From NCBI RefSeq assembly GCF_000764305.2, contig NW_025930752.1, positions 62,001 through 126,000 of the forward strand: 64,000 nt of DNA, in the 5' to 3' direction. A model generated the notes under the pieces. That model did not search any database. It was not told where the DNA came from and worked only from the letters and a program-made list of their open reading frames with translations. The translations under genes were made by a program, and so were the position numbers. Positions 24,727-36,407 of the stretch are shown here, piece after piece; the first letter of the stretch is position 1, and every line of letters begins with the position of its first letter. Source of the DNA: Hyalella azteca (taxonomy: Eukaryota; Arthropoda; Malacostraca; Amphipoda; Hyalellidae).

Positions 24727-25924
24727 TATGTTCCTGTGCGTTGATAGCTGAAGATTATTTGAACGCTTCAGAAATTAAAAGATATAGAATCCGAAGAAAA
24801 TATCAGGACGTGATATTGTTATACGAATTTATATTTTAATTTAAATAGCTCACATTTTAACCCTCAAGCGCCCGAATTTTGCAAATGTGCAAAAAAAATT
24901 TCTACGCAATTTTTTTGGTGGGTCACATCTCTAATTACATTGAAGAATAATTATTACCCATTGTAAAAACTCATTCATTGATGAAAAATTTGAATGACGA
25001 CATATAAGCTCACAAGATCGTAGCGCAGGCTGAAACTAAATGGCGACATATCTGCACAGTTGGACGAATGAGCTTCACATATGAAAAAAATACATCATAT
25101 CTCTAATAGAAAATGGTAGAATCTTTATTATCATCATAACATATTATTATCATTTAATTAGCACTTAAATGATAATAATATGCTCATGCAATGCACTGGA
25201 GGCATTGTTCATCTGAAACATTCGGTTTATTCGATAAAATTTCTAAGAGCGAATAATCAACATCACGTCTTGGGGAGGTGCCCTGGCATTCATATTGTAG
25301 GATCCGAATATCAGCAGTGAACAACCGCCATTCCTATCCCAAGTTACAAAGTCTAAAGAATTTTGTCATACTTTGATCTCCATGAAAATGCACGAAATTT
25401 TAATTTCTCTGGATTCACGCTTATGAAATTACTATCGAGAATTTGACATATTGGAACGCTAATTGATTCCATAATATCTAAGTTGATATAAAATCAATTT
25501 TCGAGAAAGAAGAATTAGCCTATATAAACTAACTATAGTTAATCAACCGCTTATCAGGACATCTTCAAGAAAGTAATTATGCGGAGCCCCTGCTTTACGA
25601 TCTTTTTCATCAAGCACGACGACATCATAAAATGTATTTTTCGAACTCCTCGAAAAGTTTTTTTTTTGTAGAGCCCGATCAGCCCGCTCCCACGACGCAG
25701 TTTGTAGCAAGTTTCTTGTACACATAAATCATACGCCCCCTAAGATATTAGATTTTATCGATACATCATCAGTGCCCAATTGGTGCAAAAAATTTTGCTG
25801 CTGATTTAACGGAAGCTTCCACAATTCATAGATCTCATACCGTATAATGTACGTACGAGCAATCGATAAATCAATGAGAAATTCTGTAATAAAATCGTCG
25901 TTTCTGTATTATTTTTCATCCATA
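24727..25924. other. Non-coding, nothing recognised
   Basis: AT-rich with only short chance frames. Confidence 0.45.
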
Positions 25925-26030
25925 TCTATAAAAATAGTCAAAATAAAGTAAAAAAATAAAACTAAAGTAAAATAATTAAAATTTAAATAATAAAAATAAA
26001 AAATAAAGATAAAAAATAAAGTAAAATAGC
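25925..26030. repeat. A-rich low-complexity tract
   Basis: About 100 bp of aaataaag / aaaataaa type repeats, strongly biased to A on the top strand. Confidence 0.8.
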
Positions 26031-29000
26031 CGTCTTACCCTCTCGTTGATTTCCATAAATTTCAGGAGGACTTGTTCGTTGCTTGTAATATTCAATAGAT
26101 TGTGAAACTTCAGGCATAACAATTTGTGTGAGATGCCTAGCAATTTATTGCACAGTCATCTCATACAATAAAACCATGAATTTGATCATGTTAGATAACT
26201 GAAACCACACAGCCGCGTGAGAGATGTCAAAATATCAATTCAATCATATCTACATTATTAATTTGACAACGGTAGTCGTATTATTGTATTTTAACTGATA
26301 TGTACGTGAATTATATATGGTATTTTGGCCTCAATAAGGTGACTGGGGTTAATTTTAGACGTTCATTAAATATTTTTATTCCGAACTAGAAGCTAGACAA
26401 TAATGAACATGAGTTAATAACAACCAAGGAAGGAAGTTAATAACAGCCAAGGAAAATAACAGTAAGCGAGTCTATATTAGTTTCTTATAAACTTTGATGC
26501 TCCTTTATTAATTTTGGTACAAATATATCTTCGAACGCATATACGTGTTTTAACACGAGTTTACGTGTTTGCTGGAAGCTGCACAGAATTTATCGAAAAA
26601 GTTATCATGACGAGGTTAGGCATACCAAATGTTTCTTTAATGATCGTAAAATAACCAAAATATAAGTTTAATCCGAAAAACTATACTTCGTTTCTTCAGT
26701 TCCTTAATTCAAAAGAATTAAGTGACACGAAAATTTTCTCTATTTCATGAAAGATTTGCTCTTCTGCGCATTCAATAACTGAAACAAAATATTGTAAAAA
26801 TTCTTCACACTGGGTACCTTAACCATGGTAAAACAATGATCTCACTTAAACAAGCAATTACAAGCAGATGATTTTAATCTTCTTCCAATTAATTAAGATA
26901 AGTAACATCTGCATCATTTGTTTTTTTTTCTAGTTATATTTTTTAGCTGAGATTGATTGGTGATAATAAGGGTGGTTTTTTTTTGTGAAACGGACCTATA
27001 CCTATTTATTCAATAAATTCTGAAGAAATGAAGTTCACTTATAATCTCCATAGATTTGCTAAAAATTACAATTTAAAATTATCTCCATCGAAAAACAATC
27101 TCGGTATTCACGTACGTCATGAAGATCTAAACGTTTATTTAACTATCATACTTCCCTAACGTTAACAATGCACGTGAATGACGCAGCTAGATTTCGACAC
27201 ATTTTCTTTATGTTTGCCGTAAATCCTCCAATGCCTTACTTTTCTCGATCAAGTAAAACTTTTTTCGGTCAAGTCTTTCATGCCTCATATGAACGATGTA
27301 TTCGATGAGAAAACTTGCTGCAAAACGCGACCAAAAACTCATCAAATCCTGAGAACACGGCACTGAACTTGCCATTGGATATCACATTGCCTTATATAAA
27401 GTTACGTGGACCAAACTTGCGTATCGACGGCTGAACAAAGCTTCCGGTGTCAAGCCTTTGTTTCTTTATACAACCATAATGCATCCTCCATAACAAATTA
27501 CTGGGCCGTTTCTTTGGATAAGGAAGAAAAAACAAACTCTGCAAGATCTCGTGGGAATCGAAAAATCTATCATTTCTCTTCATAGGAATTGTTATAGCTT
27601 GAAGCAAGATAATTTACCTAATAACAAAAAAGTTTATTTTTTTGCGAGTTTATGCAACGGCGTATTTGGACTTTATTACTTTTATGCGTGTTTTAGTTTA
27701 TATATGCTAAAATTTTTGCAGAGTTACGCATCTGACGGAACTCGTGGTTACTGTTTACATGCTGAGTTAGATCTAACTTACCGATTCTACAACTCGTACG
27801 CGACACAAGTAAAAACCAAATATTTTGAATTAAGTTATGGCAGATTTAGTAACCATCAACAAAACGTAATATTGATCTAGATTTAAATTAAACGAAATTT
27901 ATTCGAGATCGCAAAATGAAGTGACGCATCAAAATACAAGCAGGTGATTTCTATTTCTAAAGTGATTATTACTATACCATTTATAAATTATGTAGGAATA
28001 CTCCCGGCAATATAGTTTTCGATTGTATTCATCTGATCATTTTTGATAGGGAGAACTGCACATAACGATTTATCTGTAACGGGAAGCGATTCTCGCCTCG
28101 CATTTGTTAGGATCATCGGCTCTATGGCATGAGGATGTTTATTTTTCATCACAGCCGAGTAATGACTGATGATTGATAGAGGCTTCACATCTTTGCCAAA
28201 ATTGCGCCAAACTGGAGTTGGAAGTTAGGAAGTGCAATATTATCAAAGTAAGAGTTTCAAGTAAGTTTGGAATTTAGGAAGGGAAACAAACAAATCAAGG
28301 TTAAATGCTATTAACTGCATAATTAAGATGTTGAAAATTACTATGGAATCAGATGAGTTTAATTATCACAGCGTTTGAGGTATGAATGACTCCATTATTT
28401 GCCAATAATTAGCGATAATAAATGGGAACTGTATTAAGTACAATAGAATAATCAAATAAGACCATTATCAAAACCCGTTTGTTTTTATGTAGAGTGGCAG
28501 AGATTCTATCAATAAGGTGGATCGCAGATTCAAAATGTCAGATTCATTTTATGATATTGGCGACTGGGTTAAAACGAAGTGACATTGCAAAATTATTACT
28601 TGTAAAATGGTAAAACCTCTGGTATATCACTTTGTAGTCTTACATAGTTAAGAATTTGCGATTTTTCATGATTTTTTAAAAGCTGGAAATCAGGACCAAG
28701 TTCCTGTTAAGTTTTTGGTCCGAAATACTGGATTTTTTACTGGAACTCTTAATATTATGTACACCTCAGTCATTTTTCTATTTAAGAGGAAAGTGATAAT
28801 AGAAATTACTTGTTTTCCGTTAGATGACTGGGAGTATTAGACAGATATTAAAGCAGGTAATATTCAATTGTCCAATAACACAAAATATGATCGTATCAAC
28901 AATATTTCCAAACTCGTACATATCGACGTTCACAATATAATTTGTATATCGTGAAGGAAAGAATGAACTATCTAATACTACTGAAATATATATATTTATT

Positions 29001-30755
29001 GATTAACGAAAATATTGAGATAAAGAATCTTGAATTTAATTGCCATGGAGACCATTTTCTTTCTGACTACTAATATTTGATGAGTATCCTTAGAGTTTTT
29101 ATTTCATACATTAGCAAAAAATGTGGGAAATAGCATGCAAATGCGTGATATTTATTAAGAATATTGCTTTTTAATCAATTGTTCACTTGCATCAAAAAAA
29201 TTGTTTCATATATAGAGTATGATGGTTATAGTAATCAAGCGTTTTTATTTGGAATAAATTTTATTGATTTCTTGTTTTTTTAAGACTAATTTATTGCAGC
29301 GGTCTTATATAGTTCAGAGCAGCACCCAATTCAACATTCCTCAGCGCATTCCGTTCCAGTGCAACCTCAGGTTTCATGTTAGTATGTTATCCTTCAAACA
29401 CAGGACACTTTTTTTACATAAAATTCTGTTCTGTTCAAGAGACACAAACACGATATAATTACAATAGTAAAAATTAACAAGGAATTATATTGTACAAACA
29501 AAGGACAATGTTCCTAAAATACAGGCTTCTATATGGTGGACCAGGGCTGTCAGATCCCTTATTTGTGGCTCTGCATTTCCGAGCTGGCAAATAAATTAGC
29601 ATGCTAGTGGGCGATAGCCTGAGAACGGCACACGATAGTGTCAAGTTTTGCGAGCAAATCACAGTCTTTTCTCTCTGCGCCAACAACACAAAGTGTGTCT
29701 GGAGCTTATCGTCAGATGTATGTGTATGAACACTAGCAGGAAACTTGTAGCTTAAATATTATTAGGCATATTTTACAATTGACATTTAGAGAATAAAAAT
29801 GTTTCAATTGTGAGGCTGCAATACATTGTACATCCTTTAATGACCATAGGCAGAGCATGCCACAACTTTAGTATTTTTACAGAATATTTCCATGTTAGGG
29901 AACGCAGTTGCAATTTGATTACAGTTGCAATCAATTTGCTAAAGTTATCTGATCGACTGATATAAATGAATTTCCTACCTTCCCCTTCATGAGTTTTCCC
30001 AAGCTTCAAAAAAAAAAACTTATATGCGAAACTGATCATAATATATTCACGTATCTAACTCTGTAAAATCTGAGAATTAAAATTATGAACCTGGGCAGTT
30101 CTATAGAGAAGTTTTTTCTGAGTGAACTAGTTCGATAACTACGAACGACACTAGGCGTAATTAATTTTCTTTTCTGAACTTTCACGAAGTTTAAAAATTA
30201 TTGCGTTCAAAATGTTGCGTTCTCAACCTCCCTCACGTGAGCAGCGTTACTTCCTCCTACCACAAGTTAACCGTCCATGACAGGCTGATTCTTCCCTCTT
30301 TAATGTAACTTTAGAGTTCCATAGAGTTTATATAGTATATTGAGGCGCATATAAGAAGGGATAATTATTAGACTGTGTATATGTTATATGAAATTATTAC
30401 TGTACAATAACCTTCAGGGGTTGCACTTGTAGCATATAGAGGTAATATTACAACAAGCATCTCATGCTACCAAGAAGACATCATAAACTGATTCCATCCT
30501 TTTTACTGATGTGTAGTATTATGTGATAGTTCATGCATTGCTTTTCAACAGATGGAGTATACGACAGTACTTTGACATTATGTAACGTGGTATACGGTGT
30601 ACTTATATTTAATTTATGAGTTGCCTTTCCATTGGTTGGAATAGGATTGAAAAATAAAACATATAATTTGCAGCAAGTGCAGTTAGGAAATCATATATAA
30701 TGAGAGCCAGATATATTTGAAGGGTTTAAAAAGACGCGAATTGGTCAAATTCTCT
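26031..30755. other. Non-coding, nothing recognised
   Basis: AT-rich throughout. The frames at 27551-27880 (+), 29474-29689 (-) and 29773-30039 (-) have no recognisable content or splice support. Confidence 0.45.
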
Positions 30756-31106
30756 TTACACAGTGTCAAGGTCCAGTCCTAGTTCGCCTTTATGATGTCT
30801 CGAATAGAATGAATTTGAAAGTTTCAAAGCCCTCACTTCGTCTTTCAAACAATAGTTCCCGGGTTCCTGCTCTAGAGCGGCGGTAAAGGAACCGACGGTT
30901 GATCCCAGTAACGCACACAATTTTCCACCAGATGGCGACGGGATAGCAGGTTCCTGTGCGACATTTCCATAATGTTCTCGACAAAAACCAAGGAAAACCT
31001 TGAAATCCGCAGACCCGGCGTGGCGAAGTCGAGGCAACCCAACAATCCGATCAAGAGCAGCTTCCCAAAATCCAAAGAACATTTCTTGCGTCCGGGACGA
31101 GAAAGC
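30756..31106 (-). pseudogene. Open minus-strand stretch, possibly retroelement gag-like
   Basis: A continuous minus-strand frame of about 116 codons with balanced composition, clearly different from the AT-rich flanks. It carries FGFWEAALDRIVGLPRL and later ADFKVFLGFCREHYGNV. The spacing of an LP-x-L followed by a leucine/phenylalanine-rich helix is faintly like the middle of BEL/Pao gag proteins, but no diagnostic zinc knuckle or protease is nearby. The assignment is a weak impression; an unrelated exon or old element piece is equally possible. Confidence 0.25.
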
Positions 31107-32654
31107 TTCAGTTTATTGCAACGGAATTCGAATTCTTACACAATCAAGGCTTCCATATGGTACTCCATACAGAGCTGTGAATGGACCCTGAAACTATTTT
31201 ATTGTTTTAATTTACATTATGTAATTTTTTTCAATAGTGTTTGTCTTATTTTAATTTTGTTTTTAAACAATAGATTTTAAGAAAAAGTATAAGGCTTTTT
31301 TGGCGCAGCAAATTTAAATGATGTACGAGTGGAATACGGTAATGCAAAAATAACAAAAATTTTATGAGTCGTACAACGTCACGAGAGCAAAAATTTTGAC
31401 ACACTCTAACATCCTTTAGAAAGTGACAAAATTCGGTTAAAACTATTTGTACCTACACGTAGTAGCAAATTCTCAATGTTATGTTTGAAAACGTTCGGTG
31501 ATAGTGTGATAACATCTCGTTCAAACAAGATACACAAAACAACAATAGGCCTAAGTGCAGAGCGGCGCAAAGATAACAGCTGAAGCGCCTGCAGTCGGCC
31601 GTAAGCAGCACCATAACGGGGGGCGGACTCGCTGGTTATGCATGCATGTTCCTCGCCCCCCGTCGGCTTCAGGGCGCCGGGGTAGGATCTGCATGAGCTT
31701 GTAACAGTCAATTGGTCCCAGGCAGATAGCGGACTAAAGCCATTAGTATGCCGACGAAACTCGAGGGCTGATATCACTTCAGCATTTACTGCTGTGAATA
31801 TGCTGTATTTACGGAACTAAAGTGTGGAATGCAACAGATGAGAGTGATTAGTTTGTGAACCTTGCTTTTGTAAGAGCTTTTGACGTCAACTATATAAATT
31901 TTATGTCATTGATACAATAATCCTGTTTCCAGACATTCATGACCAGTTGAAGTGACAAACTTGTACCAATTTATCTTTAGTAATTGGAAGAACTTTTTTT
32001 TTCATCGAAAATCCTTTGTATCTGTAGTAATTGGAGGTTTATCGAAATTTACTTTATTTTTTATCGAAAAAAAATAATCCCGGTACCGTGGAACTTTGTC
32101 AATTCCGACTATGTTAACGCATTATCTTCTTATAAATTCTCAACAGCGGATTGTTGGCGGAATCAAAGAACTATCGACGTGCTCTGCATAATCAGGCAAT
32201 ATGTATCGCAGAACAGCGACTGCGGCTAAATCCAAACTTGTCGCGACGCTCTGGGACGACGGGACGCAATGTTAGCCTTTAGTGTTGCACGTGCCATGCG
32301 ATGACGGCAGCTGCAAGCTTGAATAATTGTTCGTACAAGCACTAATTCCAGCTGCAGTGATACCTAAAGGCGTTTCTGCAGTAAAACTGAACTGTCTATA
32401 GAGATTATATATACGATTATAAACCAATTACAATTAGTTTATAAATAATTAAAATGAAAAATTCGAATAATCTGAACATTCTGCTATTTTGTTTCACTGC
32501 ATTAGACAAATAATATTTCAGTGTTTAATACGATAGCTATTTAGTTCATAAGATAATCGGTGAGGCATTTACTTATTGCATGCATGTCACAAAGATCCGG
32601 CATGAGTGCTGCATGCGTAAATGGACACACTCTTCTTAGGCAACCCTGCGGCGA
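31107..32654. other. Non-coding, with a GC-rich patch
   Basis: Mostly AT-rich. The patch 31555-31720 is GC-rich and includes a run of g/c around 31618-31680. A 123-codon minus frame (31406-31777) covers it but has no recognisable domain. Confidence 0.4.
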
Positions 32655-33279
32655 ATGCAATGCAAGTAATAGACCAATACTAGCGTATTAATGACCGGCA
32701 CTAGATACAGGCAATGATACTTATAGACCAGTGCGCACTAGTGTAATAACCGTGACTTGAAGCCATGTTATAGACCAATGATAGTGTAATAACCGTCGCT
32801 TAAGGCAATGTTTATAATAAACCAATGCTAGTGTATTAACAGTGGTGGGCACAGCTAACCTAAAAGTTAGCTTCGATAACCGCTAATCCTCTAACTGAAA
32901 AGTTAGCTTCGATAACGCTAAACCGATAAATCACCAAAAAATTTAGCGGAATTTGCCGCTAACCGCTAATTTTTAATATATAAATTTAGATTTGGCTTAA
33001 TTTTTTTTGGGGGGGGGAACTCTGAAAAACAGGCGTAGAGAGCTGAACTTTCAGGCTTGAAAAGGAGCTTTACAAAAAGATGTAGCATGCCAAGATCAGA
33101 TGATCAAGATGTACGTAACATAAATAATTAAATGAACAAATGAAATTAGGCAGTAGTTGACATTCAACATACAGTTTATTAAACGAATAAGAAATATTAA
33201 GGTTACACCAGGGTTACACACTCCTTTTACTCTGGCTTGCCCTTCGCCTTCATCTCCTCGAGGTGATGATTGTTGCCCT

Positions 33280-33872
33280 TCATATGAACATCAGCCTCTC
33301 AAAGTTGGCATCTGACAGGGTGGCTCTCTTGGCACTCAAGATGTCCTTGCCTATGGAAAACAGGCGCTCAACTGCAGCACTGGATGGGATAGCTGTGTTG
33401 TACTTAACGAAAAGGTTCATCAACACCTGCTCGCCCAAGAAGGCAACGTCAGTCAATTCCTCCTTCGATCTGCTTTCCAGCCAGGTCTTCACCAAATTCT
33501 GTGCCTTGGTCTTCAGTGACCCGTGGCTCCTCCTGCGCTCCATGGGCTGAGTAATGCTGCTGAAGAAGTCATCTTCCCCATCCTCGTCCTTGCTGGTGGT
33601 GCTGCTGCCCTCCTCAACGGTCTCCCTCAGGGCTGTCTCCACGGCGGTCTCCATGACCTTCTGTACCCTGCTGAGATGGCTGTGATTATGCTTTTCCAGC
33701 CAGAACAGGCGAAACTACGGTGGAATGTCGCTGCCAGCTGGCACTCCTTGTCTTCTAGGAGGGGCCCAAACCTTTTCGTGATGCCTGCCAGCATTGCGTC
33801 CACCAGAGGACTGCAGTATAGGACGTCTTGTGTTACTGCCAGTAACACAAGACGTGAATGGCTGACGAACAT
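33280..33872 (-). pseudogene. Broken hAT transposase C-terminal fragment
   Basis: Minus-strand coding remnant inside the hAT element. The upstream piece (33872 down to about 33725) carries LVDAMLAGITKRFGPLLED and LAATFH, which match the end of the hAT catalytic region. At about 33717-33725 a one-base indel next to a TAG shifts the frame. The downstream piece, ending at 33280, contains a Glu/Asp/Ser-rich linker and then NTAIPSSAAVERLFS followed by ILSAKRATLSD, the hallmark of the hAT dimerisation domain (Dimer_Tnp_hAT). The BED zinc finger and most of the catalytic domain are absent. Non-functional. Confidence 0.88.
33823..33855. repeat. Perfect 15-bp hairpin inside the hAT element
   Basis: acgtcttgtgttact (33823-33837), loop gcc, agtaacacaagacgt (33841-33855). 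It lies within the 5' end of the surviving transposase fragment, near the point where recognisable transposase sequence stops. Confidence 0.85.
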
Positions 33873-34310
33873 ATGATACGTAGTCAGCCGTCAGTGTGGG
33901 CGTGGCACACGGCTTACGATACTTAGCATTAAATTAGAGATTTTTAAAAAAAATTTAGCGGACTGCCAGTTAGCGGAACTAAATTTAGCGGAAGCTAATT
34001 AGTCCGCTAAAGGGTTTCAAAGTTAGCTGAACAGCTAATCCGATAAGGAAAAAGTTAGCTTCGCTAATTAGCGGTTAGCGGATTAGCGGAACTGTGCCCA
34101 CCACTGTGTATTAACCATAGCTTTAAGGCAATGTAAATAATAGGCCAGTGCTAGTGTAATAATAATGACTCGTGGCAATATACATAAGTATGAATAGACC
34201 AGTTCTGGTCCATTACCTACCAAAACTGTACCAATAATCAAAAACGTGGCATGGGGCAATGTAAGTAATATAAAAATATCAGCGTAATAATTATGACTTC
34301 AAATTAGAGA

Positions 34311-34470
34311 GGACCGTTCTATTCATTATTAGTTTGGTTAGAGCTCAGAAATAGTTCTGTTAGCAGTTTTAAATAAGATTGCGTCAGGTTCATTAAATGC
34401 TTTTCTTTTTTTGCTAACAGAATTTTTTTTATCGATTTTTGATATATACGATTTTTAATTTATATAGCCA
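34311..34470. other. Short spacer between the hAT/tandem repeat and the Penelope-like element
   Basis: AT-rich 160 bp with no feature seen. Confidence 0.4.
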
Positions 34471-34518
34471 ACTATACAGTACTTATATCATTAGTCTGCT
34501 TAAATCGCAAGTTCACAC

Positions 34519-34736
34519 GGAATTTAAAAGCAAAGAAAACGCCAAGAAAATTCACCATATCGATATTGAAAACGTTTCGGAGTCCAGCTCCATCATCAGT
34601 TCGACTAAACTAAAATGAATAAAATCACTTTAAAAGTCAAAATTCAAAGACAGACATCTAACCTAAACAAGACCTAACATTATATCGAAATAAACAGGAC
34701 TAGTTATGAACAACTTAGTCCTAGGGGGACGACAAG
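34519..34736 (-). repeat. Left pseudo-LTR arm of the PLE
   Basis: Reverse complement of 36190-36407 over 218 bp with about four mismatches. It includes the complement of the hammerhead-like core at 34574-34599. Confidence 0.9.
34574..34599 (-). ncRNA. Hammerhead-ribozyme-like core, left arm
   Basis: On the minus strand reads ctgatga, then a ggag/ctcc stem with loop ctgga, then gaaac, matching the CUGAUGA...GAAA catalytic core. One unpaired u sits at the base of stem II. A convincing stem I and NUH cleavage site could not be folded by eye. Confidence 0.5.
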
Positions 34737-34805
34737 ACGTATTGCTTCAGGAAGTACTGCGACCTTCTTCGGAAGTCCGCGAAAACTTCGTTAGATATCG
34801 ATTTT

Positions 34806-35471
34806 TTGGTTAAATGTAAGATATATGGTGTGTTTCCTAAATTTCTTAGATTCAAACTATATAAACGTTGTCTACATACGTCCTCTTTCTATAAGTCATG
34901 GCAGAATAAACTTCTTTGTAAGGAACTGGCTAGTAAAAGGAACTCTTTGAAACAGTTAACGACTAGGGTGACAGAGTGCGATGCACAAGTCAGGCACTTA
35001 TTCTCCACCGTGGACGCTTTTGTGGTCCGACGGCATGCTGGGCGTTTGAATGAAACTTTCAGGACGACCACTAGCCAAACTCACCGCAAAAAACTGTCTA
35101 ATCTTGGTATACACAACGAGATTCAGCCCTGTGATCCTGAGAAAGTAGTTTTCAACTATAGTTCCTACAATATTGAACCTCGTACTAAGTTCTTGCTTGC
35201 GTTTGCTCTTGATTTTTGTCTTCCCGTTTTCAAACTAGACTATTTCAAGTTTTTCTTAGCATTTGAACGTCTTGCTATGAGCCTGAAAAATGTGGCCACT
35301 TCTAACCGCCTGGTTGACCGTAACCGATACACCAGCAGTATGCTTGCTCTCATCTCTGATCCTTCGAAATTCGTGGAAATCACTAGCCCTATCTCTAAAA
35401 CCATTTTGAAAATTGAAGATCAAATTAATAACTTCATTCGTAAACTTAAAGATACCTCCGCACGGAGGTGA
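34806..35471 (+). pseudogene. Penelope-like N-terminal coding fragment
   Basis: A 221-codon frame between the arms, without the catalytic domains. It is basic, with a Lys/Leu-rich first half. The stretch VFNYSS...KFLLAFALDFCLPVFKLDYFKFFLAFERLA resembles the conserved region found ahead of the reverse transcriptase in Penelope-like elements (pattern: N-short-Ser, then LL..GL.F, then a helix with F-E). The frame ends at the start of the 27-bp minisatellite, with its last codons reading into the first unit, so the rest of the protein has been lost or replaced. The assignment is based on this pattern plus the element context. Confidence 0.6.
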
Positions 35472-35779
35472 GTGGGCTGGAAGAGCTTACGGAGGTGAGT
35501 GGGCTGGACAAGCTTACGGAGGTGAGTGGGCTGGACAAGCTTACGGAGGTGAGTGGGCTGGACAAGCTTACGGAGGTGATTGGGCTGGAAGAGCTTACGG
35601 AGGTGAGTGGGCTGGACAAGCTTACGGAGGTGAGTGGGCTGGGAAGGCTTACGGAGGTGAGTGGGCTGGGAAGGCTTACGGAGATGAGTGGGCTGGGAAG
35701 GCTTACGGAGATGAGTGGGCTGGGAAGGCTTACAGAGGTGAGTGGGCTGGACAAGCTTACGGAGATGAGTGGGCTGGGA
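35463..35779. repeat. 27-bp minisatellite within the PLE, 12 copies
   Basis: Unit cggaggtgagtgggctggac plus aagctta (aaggctta or agagctta variants), 11 full copies and one partial. The unit is divisible by three, so four or more frames on both strands stay open; the GEWAGQAYG-type repeat peptide is an artefact unless shown otherwise. The array begins in a hairpin: acctccg (35454-35460), ca, cggaggt (35463-35469). Confidence 0.95.
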
Positions 35780-35783
35780 GTCG

Positions 35784-35950
35784 CCGAGTGGGTGTTTGGT
35801 GTAGCGCGGGATGATGACAGGAGGCAGCGCTGCCAGGCGGGGTGCCAGCAGCGGCTCAAGTCTCAGTGCCAGCGGGTCAGTGGGATGGAAGAGGTTGTAG
35901 AGCTGCTGACACCGTGGCCGTGCTGGCACTGTCAGGGAAGAGATGCAGGT
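35784..35950. other. GC-rich segment of unknown origin inside the PLE
   Basis: About 165 bp rich in G+C, unlike both the PLE arms and the genomic flanks. It contains short repeats (gccagc, ggcggggtgcc). No recognised protein or RNA. It may be host sequence captured by the element. Confidence 0.45.
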
Positions 35951-36023
35951 TAGTGACCAGCATCGAGACTATTAATCCTTACACAAGTCCCTTCAATGTC
36001 CTATATGAAATAGGATATTCATA

Positions 36024-36103
36024 AGTACTTATATCATTAGTCTGCTTAAATCGCAAGTTCATAAGGAATTTAAAAGCAAAGAAAACGTCAAGAAAATTCA
36101 CCA
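36024..36103 (+). repeat. Internal direct copy of the PLE left end
   Basis: Matches 34479-34558 in the same orientation, starting agtacttatatcattagtct and ending ttcacca, with only a few differences. It shows that the element ended in a partial tandem copy. Confidence 0.85.
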
Positions 36104-36189
36104 AGCAAAAATTCGCCAAGAAAACCATGTCTCAATAATGCGTTTAGCTCATATAATCTGGAAATAGTAAATCGCTAGGATTTTATATT

Positions 36190-36407
36190 CTTGTCGTCCC
36201 CCTAGGACTAAGTTGTTCATAACTAGTCCTGTTTATTTCGATCTAATGTTAGGTCTTGTTTAGGTTTTATGTCTGTCTTTGAATTTTGACTTTTAAAGTG
36301 ATTTTATTCATTTTAGTTTAGTCGAACTGATGATGGAGCTGGACTCCGAAACGTTTTCAATATCGATATGGTGAACTTTCTTGGCGTTTTCTTTGCTTTT
36401 AAATTCC
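36190..36407 (+). repeat. Right pseudo-LTR arm of the PLE
   Basis: 218-bp inverted counterpart of 34519-34736, carrying the forward hammerhead-like core. Confidence 0.9.
36327..36352 (+). ncRNA. Hammerhead-ribozyme-like core, right arm
   Basis: ctgatga (36327-36333), stem ggag/ctcc with loop ctgga, gaaac (36348-36352). The core is identical to the left one. Its position in a PLE arm matches the known occurrence of hammerheads in PLE pseudo-LTRs; activity is unproven because stem I was not resolved. Confidence 0.5.

Larger units (their letters stand above)
32840..34106 (-). mobile_element. Non-autonomous hAT-superfamily DNA transposon
   Basis: A 1267-bp element with perfect 15-bp terminal inverted repeats, cagtggtgggcacag at 32840 and ctgtgcccaccactg ending at 34106. 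It is flanked by the exact 8-bp target duplication tgtattaa (32832-32839 and 34107-34114), the hAT signature. Both ends carry clusters of short subterminal motifs (ttagcgg, agttagcttcg, gctaatc) of the kind hAT transposases bind. Only the C-terminal part of a transposase remains, on the minus strand and broken. The element could be mobilised only in trans, if at all. Confidence 0.95.
32655..34310. repeat. Degenerate ~50-bp tandem repeat, split by the hAT insertion
   Basis: Related blocks recur on both sides of the hAT element. On the left: caatgcaagtaatagaccaa near 32657, then taatagacc / tatagacc with agtgtaataaccgt at about 32710-32830. On the right: ggcaatgtaaataataggcc (about 34127), gtgctagtgtaataa (about 34147), and caatgtaagtaatat with gcgtaataattatgacttc up to about 34305. 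Removing the hAT element and one copy of its 8-bp duplication restores a continuous repeat. Confidence 0.75.

Noticed and set aside
35413..35953. Repeat-peptide frames across the 27-bp array
   Set aside because: Open in several frames on both strands at once, as expected for a GC-rich unit of 27 bp.
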